The notes under the pieces: generated by a model | What the model was told of the DNA's origin: nothing | Seen by the model: only the letters and a program-made list of their open reading frames with translations | Databases searched by the model: none | Part shown: one piece after another, positions 42,399 through 53,899 of the stretch | How positions within the stretch are numbered: position 1 is the first letter of the stretch | How the letters are laid out: the number at the start of each line of letters is the position of its first letter | Position numbers and translations under genes: made by a program | Assembly (NCBI GenBank): GCA_002104905.1 | Contig: MCFE01000220.1 | Location: 1 to 64,000, forward strand | Reading direction: 5' to 3' | Length of the DNA stretch: 64,000 nt | Source: Basidiobolus meristosporus CBS 931.73 | Taxonomy: Eukaryota > Basidiobolomycota > Basidiobolomycetes > Basidiobolales > Basidiobolaceae

Positions 42399-43959
42399 AT
42401 GGCAAGACTTACCTCCAGACCCATGGAATGTGGCAAAAAGCGGCTAGCACTAGCAATTGAGTCCCCCAAGCGTACCCCAATTGAGGATAAGGATAGCGAT
42501 AGCGACTTCGTTTGTTCTAACGTCTTCCAAAGGCAAAATAGCAAGCAAAAGCTATGCCTTAGCACAAAGCAGTTGGACAAAGGCGGTAATTCTGAAGTAG
42601 CTAAACTACGCGCCGAACTTGAATCACTTAAAGCAGTACTTGTCACCAAAAACGATGATATTGCTATTCTGAACTCGCATATAGATCAAGTCAAGAACAG
42701 TAATTCTAACTCTCTACTGCTCTATTTGCCACCTTAATGCTAACCTTGTTTTGAAAAGCTTTGACTTGTATTATATGCGTAAGCTTATTTAACGAACCAT
42801 ATACTATTGATTGCGGTATATTTTAATTGGGTTACTCTTTCGACAATTCGTTTGCTCATATGCTCTGTCACCACTATTTAGGTCACACCTTCTGTTACGG
42901 TTGTCTACGTCAGTGGTTGGAGTTTCGAAAAGTGTGCCCCACCTGCCGACACGAAGTCAAGAAGGAGCCTATTCAAGCCCTGAGTCTTAGAGATCAAGCT
43001 AGCATTCTAGGTGACAAAGATACTAAGAATGCAGTTACCAAGCCCTCTAACACCACAGATATATGGGATGGTTTATTCTCTTCTGCACCTGCACCTACTC
43101 TTATACAGGATGCCGATGATGCTGTGAAGTACGTAGCCATCTAACACCACAAAGATGCGATTTAGGATAATAACACCATGTATGTTCTAGTCGCTGTGCT
43201 CAATGTGGGTGGGAAATCGTAGAAGGGATCTGCGTAAACTGCGCACAGCATTACTCAGGTGACGAAACCGGAATTATCGATAGCCAAGATGAGTTTGATG
43301 AAGAATCTCCCCAAGCTCACAGACCTTCTCCACCGAGACAAACTAACAGACAAAGAGCAAGGCCTCAACGCCGTAATCCATTCATTCTTGACGAGGCAGA
43401 CGCTGATACACCAGATACTACACCCGGTCATTTCGACAACGAACCTGACAACTACGAGTTTGACTCGTTTATTGTATCAGATTCGAGATCCCCCTCGGTG
43501 TACTCGGATTCCGATGATGACATTGGTTTTGTTCCTAACGGATTGGAGACTAGCCCAGTCTACCGTAGAACTCGCAATGGTAGACCTAGACGACAACTTC
43601 GACCTATTCCAAATCCATTCTCCGAGATTATTCGAAGATACGCACCACATTACGGCGAAAACACTTCACCAATGACCCCAGATGATGTCTTCACCCGAAC
43701 CAACCGAAACCCAACCACACCTTCCACGACAACAACCTCACAATCATGTATTGTTCTCAGTGATTGTGAAGATGATATCGAAGAGGAAGAGATTATTGCA
43801 GGCCAGAGCGACCAGGAAATCACCAGTGAAATAGATGACCTCAGTGATGAAGCAAGCCAAGTTATAGAGGAAAGCCCGCAAATCAGAAGAACTCTACGAT
43901 CTCGCGGACCAAGCACTCGACAACAGCTTACCGCCCTTACACTTAGCGACTCCGAGTAG
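42399..43959 (+). CDS. RING-finger E3 ligase-like protein with second zinc motif, RING partly degraded
   Basis: The best model has four exons (42399-42635, 42685-42778, 42882-43128, 43191-43959), 1347 nt, 448 residues. A Glu/Lys-rich, probably coiled-coil N-terminus is followed by a RING: CSIC in exon 2, HTFCYGCLRQW and CPTCRHEV in exon 3. Then comes a C4 motif (RCAQCGWE, GICVNCAQHY) and a long acidic Ser-rich tail ending LSDSE. This layout vaguely recalls Psh1-type ligases, but I am not sure. The Cys expected just before the RING His is missing at the exon 2/3 joint (the model reads MRHTF where CGHTF is usual). A base may be lost there, or the finger is degenerate. Confidence 0.6.
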
Positions 43960-44187
43960 CCCGCTGAACCCATGCTATTTCAATAATTGTAGATATTTCG
44001 TATATACTTCTCTTACAAAATAAACCCGCAACTCCGTGTCAACACCATAAAACCGAGCACACCTCATATCTGGATTTTATCTATTTGAATTGTAAAGAAT
44101 AAAGCACATACCAACATATGTACACGAAAAAGGCAACTACGCATAGTAGCAGATTACCTCTCCAGCTCAGAGTAGCTATCAGTCACC

Positions 44188-44550
44188 TCAATACACAGTT
44201 TGAGAAAGCGGAATACTCTGGCAGGGAATGTTCGCCTCTGTTGCCTCTTTAAGAGATAAAGCTGTTTCAGCCGTCTTGTCCAACGAAGAAATGGACTCCA
44301 TCTGAAAGTCAGAAGGTCTACGAATGATGTGCACCGCAGTGTTGAAGTTTTGTAACGTCACAAATGAGAAAACTATTCCTTTGCGCGGGTCATCTCTTGA
44401 CGGTGAGCGGACGGGAATTCCTTTACGACGGTGTGTCTTTGGTGGAGTAGTGTTTGTTATAGTGTTGGTCTTCACAACTTTTCGGGTGGTTTTGGTGCGA
44501 GAGGTACTCGTTCTCTTTCCTTTTTTGCTGGTGCTTCTACGTTTTGACAT
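44188..44550 (-). CDS. Small basic hypothetical protein
   Basis: 120 residues from an ATG at 44550. The first 45 residues are extremely rich in Lys, Arg, Ser and Thr (KRRSTSKKGKRTSTSRTKTT), suited to nuclear import or nucleic-acid binding. The rest has no recognisable motif. No intron, no signal peptide. It is convergent with the RING gene. I do not recognise the family, and a chance ORF cannot be ruled out. Confidence 0.4.
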   Translation of the reverse strand: MSKRRSTSKKGKRTSTSRTKTTRKVVKTNTITNTTPPKTHRRKGIPVRSPSRDDPRKGIVFSFVTLQNFNTAVHIIRRPSDFQMESISSLDKTAETALSLKEATEANIPCQSIPLSQTVY

Positions 44551-45120
44551 GATATGGGGCTAGGGAGTATACAGGTTATCTACAGGAGCAATTCAAGACA
44601 AACTACCAAATGCTCCGGAAAGGAAACGAATACAGCAGTGGGACAATCTTGAGCGTTAGCTGTCTTTATCAGCATTTTTTCCACCTACGTGGTGTTCTAC
44701 TTTTGCTCGGGACGGAAATGCTGGAGGTTGAGGTCTCTGGTTGGTCATCGACATATTTTCCGGCCCATTATTGGACTGTTCCTGATGGGTTTATCCGATC
44801 CATCTTTTAGAGTCACAACCAGATCTCATTCATGGACAACAATATATTAGTCAATCTGACCATTGCAAACGCCATCATTTGTTGATCGACATTGTTACTG
44901 TTTTAGACCATCGCCTCGAGGACCACCACAATCACCACTGCTAATCGGACGTGCTACTGTATTCTCACATTCGTGGGAAAGTGCCTGCCATCCACTACCC
45001 AAAATCATCCACGTTTCGTACAAAAGTCGATAATTTCGCATAGCTCAAGGAGCATTTATAAACCCATTGGCGAGCACGTACCAATATTCATACACTCGTT
45101 TTCACCAAACACAGCACGAT
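44551..45120. other. Intergenic, no gene seen
   Basis: About 570 bp between divergent starts. A CATTTATAAACC box at about 45055 sits some 65 nt before the isomerase ATG. Confidence 0.4.
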
Positions 45121-46049
45121 ATGACGAAAGTTGGTGGCCCAGAACTTATCGTTGGTGAAATCAAGGCTCAGCCCGCCCTAAGCAACCAACTAGTCACCAC
45201 CAAACTCATACTCGAAGAGAAACTCGCCATTGTCTACATTCACCGTGCACCGGCCAATGCGTTCAGTTACGAGTTAATCAAAACCATGACCGAAACCTTC
45301 CGAAAGATCGAAGAGATCAAGTCGATCAGAACTGTGATTTTCACCTCAAGCGTAGACCGCTTCTTCTCAGCAGGTGTGGATTTGGAGGAATTTGGTCGAG
45401 GAAAGGAGGAGTGGTTGGACTATTGGAGGACTTTAAGGTCAATGTTTATCACTATCTACGAGTCGCGTTTGAATATTATCTCCGCCATCAACGGGTTTGC
45501 CATTGGCCTTGGCTGTGCATTAGCCTTAGGTAAGTCTGAAGTAGGGTTTCTTTCTTGGTATTCCAAAATATTCTGACCAGGCTTCTATTCGACATAGCCT
45601 CCCAAGATCGGTACATGTTGAACGGCCCAGGCACCATTGGCATCAACCCAGTCAATATCGGGATCCCCGTTCCCATCTGGCTCATGCAGCGCTACGTTGA
45701 GCTGGTGGGTCAGAGGCTGAGCGAAAAGCTGCTTATCATGGGGGTATCTTTAAAGGCACCTGAGGCCAAGGAGATCGGACTAGTAGATGAAGTGTTTGAA
45801 AATGAAGAGGAGATGCTTGCCGCCTGCATCGAACTTGCTCGTGCGAAACACAAGATCAACGAATTGGCCCAGGTTGAGACCAACAGGCTCCTCCGGCATT
45901 CGTTCGTCAAGACGTTTTATGCGGAAGAAGAGGAAGATGTGGAAAGAATGGCATATTTCGTTCAACTACCCGAAATCAAGCAGATCATACAAGACAAGTT
46001 GGAGGAGATGAGGTCTAGGAGGGCCAGCAGGCAAGCCGAGCACAAATAA
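45121..46049 (+). CDS. Enoyl-CoA hydratase/isomerase (ECI1-like)
   Basis: Two exons (45121-45529, 45598-46049; intron 68 nt), 286 residues; the ATG at 45121 is chosen because the upstream extension has none. The crotonase fold shows FTSSVDRFFSAGVDLEEF, with its oxyanion-hole region, and INGFAIGLGCALALAS. The later part, GTIGINPVNIGIPVPIWLMQRY, then VGQR and LGLVDEVF-like sequence, resembles delta3,delta2-enoyl-CoA isomerases, which move double bonds in beta-oxidation of unsaturated fatty acids. No C-terminal SKL is present (it ends AEHK) and the N-terminus is not a clear mitochondrial signal, so location is open. Confidence 0.8.
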
Positions 46050-46226
46050 ACCAACGTGCATTTAGCAAAGCATCTATGGGGCATTTCGTTTATTCAGGAA
46101 TCTATCAAATGGCATCTGCATAGGAAAAGAACGGTGGGGAAAAAGTGTGTATATGTTGGGTAGGGATAATCGTAGAAGGGTTTAATTGGATTGCTTTGAA
46201 ATAATTAATTTACAAGTAAACTTTCT

Positions 46227-48317
46227 CTATTGTTCGTCTCCCTGTTGGCCGGATTTGTCGAGAGTGAATTCAATGATCGAAACTCCATTCTTGGCCTCCT
46301 TGATGCGTAGCCATCTTCCGAGCTTGTGCTCTTGTCCGATGGCAGCAACGAGGTAAGCCTTGGTGCTTGTCATGGAAATGTCGTGGTTGAACTTCAACGC
46401 ATTGATCACGCCAGGCTAATTGGGAAGACTCGGTGTCAGTAGACCCAAGAGAAAGCAACGACCCTATACACACGTACCATAGCAATAGTGGACAACGGGG
46501 CGAAGCTGCGGAGATCCTTACTCAACTTCCATAGGCGGATCTGGCCATCCCAGGAACCTGGATCCAAGCGCAAAGGTAAGAAACATGGGCCAATCTAAGC
46601 ACAGTATGGATCGCTTACCAGTTGCGAACACATCAGAGTATTTCAGCGAAGCGATGGACGTGATCCAGCGGGGGGTTTGGGAGAGCTCATCGATCCCATG
46701 GGCAACGGGATATGTGAATACGGCCTTCTTCTTGGTGGTACTCCACAAAGAGATTGTGCTGCAATTGATCGTTAATTAGCATTCGCCGCCAACACCACCC
46801 CCGGCTCTGCAAACTAACCCTGAGTCCGATCCAGATAAGAAAGTCTCTTCGTCGATGAGAGAGATGACGTCGATGGATCCTTCAACGAATGAGATCTGGC
46901 TGTTCTTGTCCTTCTTGCTACCTCCACCACGGAACACCAGCTGGGTTTCGTCTATGATCTTCCACAATCTGACAGTTCTGTCACGCCCACCACAGGTAAC
47001 ACAGTTCTCACGTGATAGCGTGTCAATATCAGTGATAGTATCTTGATGTCCAAATCTAACGAGCCAGTTAGTACACAGCCATCTGCATCACTTCGCAGTA
47101 CTTACAAGGTTTCGATGTAAGCCAACTCATCAATATTCCACAGCTTGATGGAGCGATCGTTGGAGCAAGAGTAAAGCTGGTTAGATCCCTTGCGGAAGGC
47201 AAGCCCCTATAGCCAGTGCGTTAATTTATGCATCACACGATTTCGAGATTTGGCAATTCCTACCGAGATGGCATCCTTGTGCTTCTTGAAAACCCCCAGG
47301 TGAGTGTTATCATTGACCGACCAAATGTTGATCAGCTTGTCTTTACCTCCACTGGCCTAAAGAATCAGCCACAGTTAGTTTGCATATGGAGAACAACAGG
47401 AAACCATTGTGCTTACCAAGTATTGTCCGTCAGAGCTGACGGCCAGACAAAGGACGTGATCGGTGTGGCCAGTGAAGCCTTTGACTCCTTTTCTGCCACC
47501 AGGGAAGGTGTGGGCCTTCTTGCCAGTAGCAACATCCCCTAATTATTACTGATCAGAACACTGGGTACAAAGCTTGTCTGAGGTGTGACATATTTACATT
47601 TAATGATAGAGCCGTCTTTAGATCCAGTAAAAACGAACTTCTTGTTTGCGGTGATTGCCACGCTGGTAACGGAGAGTTGATGGCCGCGTTGCTTACGAAT
47701 ATCGCCCTCTTGGACTGGTAGGATGAACTGCGAAAACTGTTAGCCTTACGTTTGTGGGGGCAATAGGCGAGATTCGTTACCTGATCAGCCAAAGCACGAT
47801 GCAATCTACCGCTAGCTTCCAACTAAATTTGCATGAGTATGGTGTCACAAAAAGGCCAAAAAGCAAGCGCGTATCGTACCGCATCTTGTTGGAGACGTTC
47901 AGCGATCAAATCCTTATCTACATCCGCAGCGTCAAATTCATCCTCATTGCCTACTCAAATGGTATGAATGACATGTTTTTGGAAGATAAGAGCAACTACG
48001 GCAAAAGCCGAGAGTATGCAACATATCAAAGTGATAAAGCAGTTTCGTACCCATGTCAGTCCGCAAGTTGTCAATGTATTTTTTGGCGAGTCTCAATCTC
48101 TTTTCAGCAGGGGTCTCCTGGATTTCCTCCTCACTCTCGACCTCGCTTCCTTGCAAGTCCATGTCGTCGATTCCACCAGGACCAAGTTCATCGCCGGAAG
48201 ATTCGTCGGAGGAGGCGTTTTTCGAATTCTTTGGTTTGACCTGATTCTCGGCCGCTTGTTGAGCGGTTCTCTTACGTTTTCCGGAGATTTTTTGGTAACG
48301 AAAAAGGAGTCCACCAT
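46227..48317 (-). CDS. RRP9: U3 snoRNP WD40 protein Rrp9 (one-base gap near start)
   Basis: Eleven exons on the minus strand (48317-48051, 47953-47880, 47822-47781, 47727-47598, 47538-47417, 47356-47264, 47206-47106, 47055-46819, 46758-46619, 46557-46478, 46415-46227), introns 50-97 nt. The start MVDSFFV, a Lys-rich acidic N-terminus with EKRLRLAKKYIDNLR, seven WD40 blades (KFVFTGSKDGSIIKW, CGGRDRTVRLW) and the end AAIGQEHKLGRW identify Rrp9/U3-55K, which binds U3 snoRNA for 18S rRNA processing in the nucleolus. The A-run at 48288-48293 has six bases where seven are needed to keep frame (1475 coding nt, one short of 492 codons). Everything else is intact, so an assembly error is likely. Confidence 0.88.
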
Positions 48318-49391
48318 AATTAATCTCTATATTATCCACTTTTCTGAACCGGGAGAACTTGGTAAACACGCTTGATAACAGTGTTTTGAAAAACAAAACC
48401 GCACTACCAGTACTGGGTGAAAAAAGGAATGCACTTGGTGCGAAATGCGGAAAAAAAAAAGAAAAATTTCGAAGTTCGTCGCTAGCGGATTTTTTTCAGT
48501 GATCCCTATGTGACAGCGATTTAGGAGAGAAGAAAATCCTCGCATAACTTCGGCCAACTTTCTCACATTAACCACAAACTTAACCGAGATGCCCAGCCGC
48601 CTCAGCGTGATGGTTGATTTCCCTTTTGGTGAAATTGGTACGACGGATGATGCTTGTTTGGGCAGCCGGATTTGTAACTGGCAATATGCATATTTCCCAG
48701 AACTCCTGGATGATTTAATCGAGCTATTGGTGATTCGTTGTTGATATAATGAGCACTGCTAGTTACACAAAAGACTTGGGTCAAAGTATTGCTAACGCCA
48801 GCGTGTTCTAGGTTGATACTTTCCAAATGAGGCATTGGCGACATTATTGGCTTAGACAATCAGCTCACCTCACCCATGCCATCCACGCTCCCATTTGCCG
48901 AACAACTTAATCAACCATCACCAATCCCCGAGCCACCGATTCATCATTGAAAATCCTCGCAAGCGGTTCCTTTGATTGATCGCCTCCACTTGGTGAACCT
49001 TCTCCACGATAGCCAATTCCTCACCTGGCCTATTTTTAGTTGGGCCTTCTTAATTTGTCATATGAAGTGGCCAATAGGGGCGGTGGTTGAGTTTAATATC
49101 TAAATTGCCTGTGAATACTTTTGATTGGCCAGCGCTAATTCGTGAGCAGCCTTATAATTATCATACCAGCTCTCAGGCTTCATTCAGCGTTCGTCTGATT
49201 TAAGCATACAGTCATCAGGGTTCCTTGAGTTGGTTGACAATTTCCTTCGAGAGAACAATTGGTCGAGAACTCAACCTTATCCTCAATCCTCATACGCATC
49301 CTTTATCTTTATCTCACTTCCTGCCAAACCCTCTCGATAGTATCGAGTGTAGATTCCCAACCGTTCCTGTTTATCAGCGAGAGCAAAGGCT
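48318..49391. other. Intergenic, about 1.1 kb
   Basis: Contains a purine-rich run (A10 near 48452) close to the RRP9 start and AT-rich sequence before the SH3 gene, with a CCTTATAATTAT box near 49150. The short open frames here lack ATG starts or recognisable content. No RNA gene seen. Confidence 0.4.
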
Positions 49392-51710
49392 ATGAGAGTT
49401 CATATTTTGGTTCTAGCAGCGGCAGCAGTAGTTTCACACTCATCCGTTTGGGTGGAGGCCAGCAAGGTTTGCCGAGATGTTCAATGCCTGAAAGGTTTGT
49501 GCTATGTTACGTATATCCTGCTGAAGGCAAGGACTAACCCCTGCCTCTTCGCACAGAGAGCAAAGTGTATTCCCCTCGCCTGGTCAAAAGACAAGAACCC
49601 CCTCCGCCGGAAGCCTCAGGTAGTTTATTTTTACTTTTCTCTTGAATGCAAAGCGGTTCGTAGTGGTATTGTCCTACCTTTTCGTACTAGCCTGTTTTAT
49701 TTGGCCCTTCTGCCAAACCCACTCCACCTCACAAAGCTTATTCAATATCTCAAATTGTCAACGATTCAATTGTAGTGCCCACTTCTGACTCTTTTTCAGA
49801 ACCCACCCCCACAGTATCCCCAGAGCCCACCTCCCCCCCTGCCACCTCAGTAGAAATCTCTGAGACCTTTCGGTCCGCTTCAGAACCAACTTCTCCCCCT
49901 TCTACCTCGAATGCGGTTTCTGAACCATTTCCTCCCACTTCAGAGAATCCTTCAGATTCATTGAATCCTACCTTTGACTCTACCACACCCGAACCTACCT
50001 CTGCTGCTGAATCTCCCAGCGATGCACCTACCTCAATACCCACTTCCCCTTCTGATGTAAACGATACAGGTAATACCTGATATCTTTGAAATATCTGGGT
50101 GCACTGGTGGAAGTTCTTGTGTGGCAATTACTAATTCTTATTAATCAACGTAGGGTCTCCCGCACCAACCTCAGCGCCCTCGCAATCGGAGGGTCTTCCG
50201 CCCACATCCTCTGAGTTTCCTCCAACCTCTGAAGTGCCGCCTCCAGTATCTAGCCCAACAGTTCCCCCAACGTCTGAAGTGCCGCCTCCGACCTCTACTC
50301 CCCCACCAACTTCGGAGGCTCCACCACCAACCTCTGAGGTGCCTCCCCCTACATCTACCCCACCCCCTCAACCTACCTCAGAAAATCCTCTCCCTACATC
50401 CAGCACACCTCCCCCGGAGACTACTCCGACACCTCCACCAACCTCCGATGTACCACCACCAACCTCCGATGTACCGCCACCGACCTCTGATGTACCGCCA
50501 CCAACCTCAGATAGTATTCCTGCTACTTCACCAACCACTCCACCAGTTAACCCAACAACTCCTGGTAGTCTCAGCCCAACCTCCTCTTCAGGATCGGTTG
50601 ACCCTACTCTACCACCAGTAAATCCTGATGATGGTAAGAAAGAGTCTGGGGGCAGCAATACCGGAGCCATTGTTGGCGGAGTGGTGGGCGGTATCGCATT
50701 CATTGCGGCCATAGCCGGCTTTATAGGATATAGATATTATCAGAAGAAGAAGCAGTTTGCTGACATGAACTTCGATTTCGATGATATTGCCATGTCATCC
50801 CCGCCACCAACCACTGGACCCACCGGAGGAGCCCGATTCAACGCAGTCAATTCCACTTCTCCATCGTTCTCTCATAACTCCAGAGATTTCGGAACCGGGG
50901 CAGCAATTGGTGCCGGAGCAGCCGCAGCTGCAGGGGCGATGGTCAGACCACAGGAGTCTCAGCGTCCACCATCTCCAAACGACTACCATTCCAATCCAAG
51001 AACAAGACAGGACTATACCCATTCTCAAGTTAGCTCGCAACCCAGCTTTGTTAGCACTGACGCTTTTATTGCGTCCAACGCTGATCACAACCAGCGTAGC
51101 CGTTATTCTCCAGAGCGCCCATCTAACCAACACCATAACGTTGCCCCCACTCCTTATGAAAGACCTAACCAATACCATGACTCCGAGTATAGCAGCATGC
51201 CAACGCCCAGCCACCAGGATCGTGGTGACTTTGTCGCCCCACTGCCGGCCGTTCGCCCTGACAGTAATAGATTGGCACCTGGCTTAGCAAGGGATAGCAC
51301 GCTCAGAAGCAGCGTTACCTCGTCAAGTGCTGGCCCTGGAATCAACGAGGCGGATCTAGAAGGTAAGCGATGGATTCTCCATATATAGAAGATTCATCCT
51401 AATGGATTGTGACAACACAGAAACGGTGATTGTTGGATTTGACAGAAACCAAGGAAACCGATCCAACACTAGCCTAAGTAATCATAGCGCGGAGTTGAAC
51501 TCCAGCGGGTCTGATCACCCACTCTTTTCCATGACAGCCATTGAGCCCTACATGCCTGAGAGACCGAACGAATTGCTGGTTCAGCCGGACGATGAGTTGA
51601 TCATCACCGAGGAAGTAGGGGACCAGTGGTTCATCGGATACAACCGCACTAGAAATCCCGACGTCAAGGGATACTTCCCGCGTAACTGTGTTGTTGGTGG
51701 ATACTACTGA
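49392..51710 (+). CDS. Single-pass mucin-like membrane protein with cytoplasmic SH3 domain
   Basis: Five exons (49392-49494, 49557-49619, 49776-50069, 50154-51362, 51421-51710) total 1959 nt, 652 residues. In order: a signal peptide (MRVHILVLAAAAVVSHSS), a Ser/Thr/Pro ectodomain that becomes PPPTSEV/PPPTSDV repeats, one transmembrane helix (GAIVGGVVGGIAFIAAIAGF) with a YYQKKK stop-transfer, a disordered cytoplasmic part with an Ala-rich patch, and a C-terminal SH3 domain (ALEPYMPERPNELLVQPDDEL-like core, QWFIGYNR, GYFPRNCV). Heavy O-glycosylation is expected outside. The combination suggests a cell-wall or osmotic-stress sensor that recruits Pro-rich partners, but no partner can be named. Confidence 0.85.
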
Positions 51711-52033
51711 TTTCTGAGAAATAACCGCCCGCCAGGCAATGTACTAGTATGAATCATTTATACAACTCACCCACCAGGCTGTGCATCAGTATGATTTATT
51801 TATATATGGAAATGCCTACATCCGCCATAGCACATTCAATCCATGTCATTCTACCTTAATACACCTAGTCTAAATTTTGATTCTAATAATAAAGTCCATT
51901 TGCTCAGTGAGTGTATTGGTCATTTGTTCAGTGAATGTATTGCTCAGATGATATGGGGATATGATACAGGCCGATTTGCATGGAACATTCGGTGGTTGGT
52001 GGTTTTTTTTGACTTACTGATTAGGGTAATTAT
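51711..52033. other. Intergenic between convergent genes
   Basis: About 320 bp, AT-rich, with AATAAAG-type signal near 51889. No gene. Confidence 0.4.
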
Positions 52034-52675
52034 TTACATCTGCCCATCGGATTCTTCCGAGCATCGAGACATCGTTTCTGAGCCAGAGTCCTTCATCAGG
52101 TCCTTGGAAAAGTAGTACGAATGGTGGTCGTGGATGGCTCGCTCCACAAGAAGCTTGATCTCGTAGGAGCACCCCAGCGTCAGCCCTTCGGTGCGAAGCG
52201 TCGCCTCCCAGTTGGCAAAGCCGGCCTTCATCCTCTTCCAGTCCGACTTGCTGAAGTTGATGTCCGGGTTGGCCTCCTTGTGGTGGTCAATGAGAAAGGC
52301 CTTCCAGCGCTCGCCCACTTTCTTGGGGAGCACCGACCGCTTCATCTGATAGATCCCCTTGCTTGACCAGACCTGGAAGTAGCGTGAGGGGTCGTTGAGG
52401 TTGAACCGAATCATGTGTTCGGTCAGGGACTCGGTGATTGCGCTGAGGAGATAGTATCTCTGGCGTAGGGTGATCGAGTTGGAGTCTAGCTGCTCATACC
52501 AGTAGACCACTTGGTCGAAGCATTTGGTGCTTGGATAGGCTCTGTCGAGGCTCTGGGAAGTGAAGACGATCTGGTTGTAGACATCGTCGTGACGAGAGCT
52601 GGCCTTGAGGAGGGTAAGCTCCAGTTCTTCACGGGACATCCTTGACACCTGGTTCAATATCTGTTGGTTCAGCAT
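52034..52675 (-). CDS. Unknown protein, left copy of an inverted pair
   Basis: 213 residues from the ATG at 52675, no intron. The protein is helical and charged: SREELELTLLKASSRHDD, then DRAYPSTKCFDQVVYWYEQL, RYYLLSAITESLTEHMIRF, VLPKKVGERWKAFLIDHH and WKRMKAGFANWEATLRTEG. No signal peptide or membrane segment. It is almost identical in protein and DNA to 53234-53899, in opposite orientation, except for a shorter end (CSEESDGQM). A CTATAAATAC box lies about 50 nt upstream. I recognise no family. Confidence 0.75.
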   Translation of the reverse strand: MLNQQILNQVSRMSREELELTLLKASSRHDDVYNQIVFTSQSLDRAYPSTKCFDQVVYWYEQLDSNSITLRQRYYLLSAITESLTEHMIRFNLNDPSRYFQVWSSKGIYQMKRSVLPKKVGERWKAFLIDHHKEANPDINFSKSDWKRMKAGFANWEATLRTEGLTLGCSYEIKLLVERAIHDHHSYYFSKDLMKDSGSETMSRCSEESDGQM

Positions 52676-53233
52676 TTCGTAAAGTAGAAGGCATAAGTGA
52701 AGGTGATACGTTGCACATTGATCGGTATTTATAGGTGAGATGACAGATCAGTACCCAAAATAGGAAGAACCCTATTGTCCATGTGTGAAGTCGCTTGCAT
52801 GCACCTCCCTTGAACACTACCGACAAGCTAGCTAAATCGGAGTAACTTGCTATTTCGAACGAATGATTCTAGAAAACGAAGACCAATCAGGACGATGGAG
52901 CGGTTGTAAGTTCAAGCCAAGCATCATTAGGGCGGTGAATCCAAAGCGAAGCATCCAAATAATCACTCTCTGATACCATGCAAGATCTCCGCCGGTTTGG
53001 TTTAATGAAAATCGGACTTTAGATATACCTGTGGGTCAGCTACCCAAGCGGTTGGGGCTAATCTCCTAGGCTAATCTCTAAAATAGATAGAATGAACAAT
53101 GTTCCATAAATGCTCATTATATCAACGAGAGAAAGGAAATGCCCTAATAATGTGGAATTCTCCTTGGTCCATTGTGAGCATTCGTATATATGCCTAGGCG
53201 CTCCCCGTGCCTATCAAATTGTCCAGTAAAAAA
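52676..53233. promoter_or_regulatory. Shared intergenic region of the inverted pair
   Basis: 558 bp between head-to-head copies. Unlike the promoters of the secreted-protein array, the two halves are not obvious copies of each other beyond short patches next to the genes. Confidence 0.4.
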
Positions 53234-53899
53234 ATGCTTAATCCGCAGATTATGAACCAGGTGTCAAGGATGTCCCGTGAAGAACTGGAGCTTACCCTCC
53301 TCAAGGCCAGCTCTCGTCACGACGATGTCTACAACCAGATCGTCTTCACTTCCCAGAGCCTCGACAGAGCCTATCCAAGCACCAAATGCTTCGACCAAGT
53401 GGTCTACTGGTATGAGCAGCTAGACTCCAACTCGATCACCCTACGCCAGAGATACTATCTCCTCAGCGCAATCACCGAGTCCCTGACCGAACACATGATT
53501 CGGTTCAACCTCAACGACCCCTCACGCTACTTCCAGGTCTGGTCAAGCAAGGGGATCTATCAGATGAAGCGGTCGGTGCTCCCCAAGAAAGTGGGCGAGC
53601 GCTGGAAGGCCTTTCTCATTGACCACCACAAGGAGGCCAACCCGGACATCAACTTCAGCAAGTCGGACTGGAAGAGGATGAAGGCCGGCTTTGCCAACTG
53701 GGAGGCGACGCTTCGCACCGAAGGGCTGACGCTGGGATGCTCCTACGAGATCAAGCTTCTTGTGGAGCGAGCCATCCACAACCACCATTCGTACTACTTT
53801 TCCAAGGACCTGATGAAGGACTCTGGCTCAGAAACGATGTCTCGATGCTCGGAAGAATCAGAACCGATCTCGGACGGCCAGTCTGACATAGCGATTTAG
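53234..53899 (+). CDS. Unknown protein, right copy of an inverted pair
   Basis: 221 residues from the ATG at 53234; the longer upstream frame begins with GTG. The sequence matches the left copy residue for residue over most of its length, with a changed start (MLNPQIMNQVSRM instead of MLNQQILNQVSRM) and a longer tail after CSEESEP. The near-absence of silent differences means a recent duplication or gene conversion. No introns. Function unknown; the charged helices would suit a soluble regulatory or nucleic-acid-associated protein, which is only a guess. Confidence 0.75.
   Translation: MLNPQIMNQVSRMSREELELTLLKASSRHDDVYNQIVFTSQSLDRAYPSTKCFDQVVYWYEQLDSNSITLRQRYYLLSAITESLTEHMIRFNLNDPSRYFQVWSSKGIYQMKRSVLPKKVGERWKAFLIDHHKEANPDINFSKSDWKRMKAGFANWEATLRTEGLTLGCSYEIKLLVERAIHNHHSYYFSKDLMKDSGSETMSRCSEESEPISDGQSDIAI

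Noticed and set aside
48283-48300. Programmed -1 frameshift at the RRP9 A-run
   Set aside because: The zero-frame codons do not form an X-XXY-YYZ slippery heptamer; a lost A in a homopolymer is simpler.
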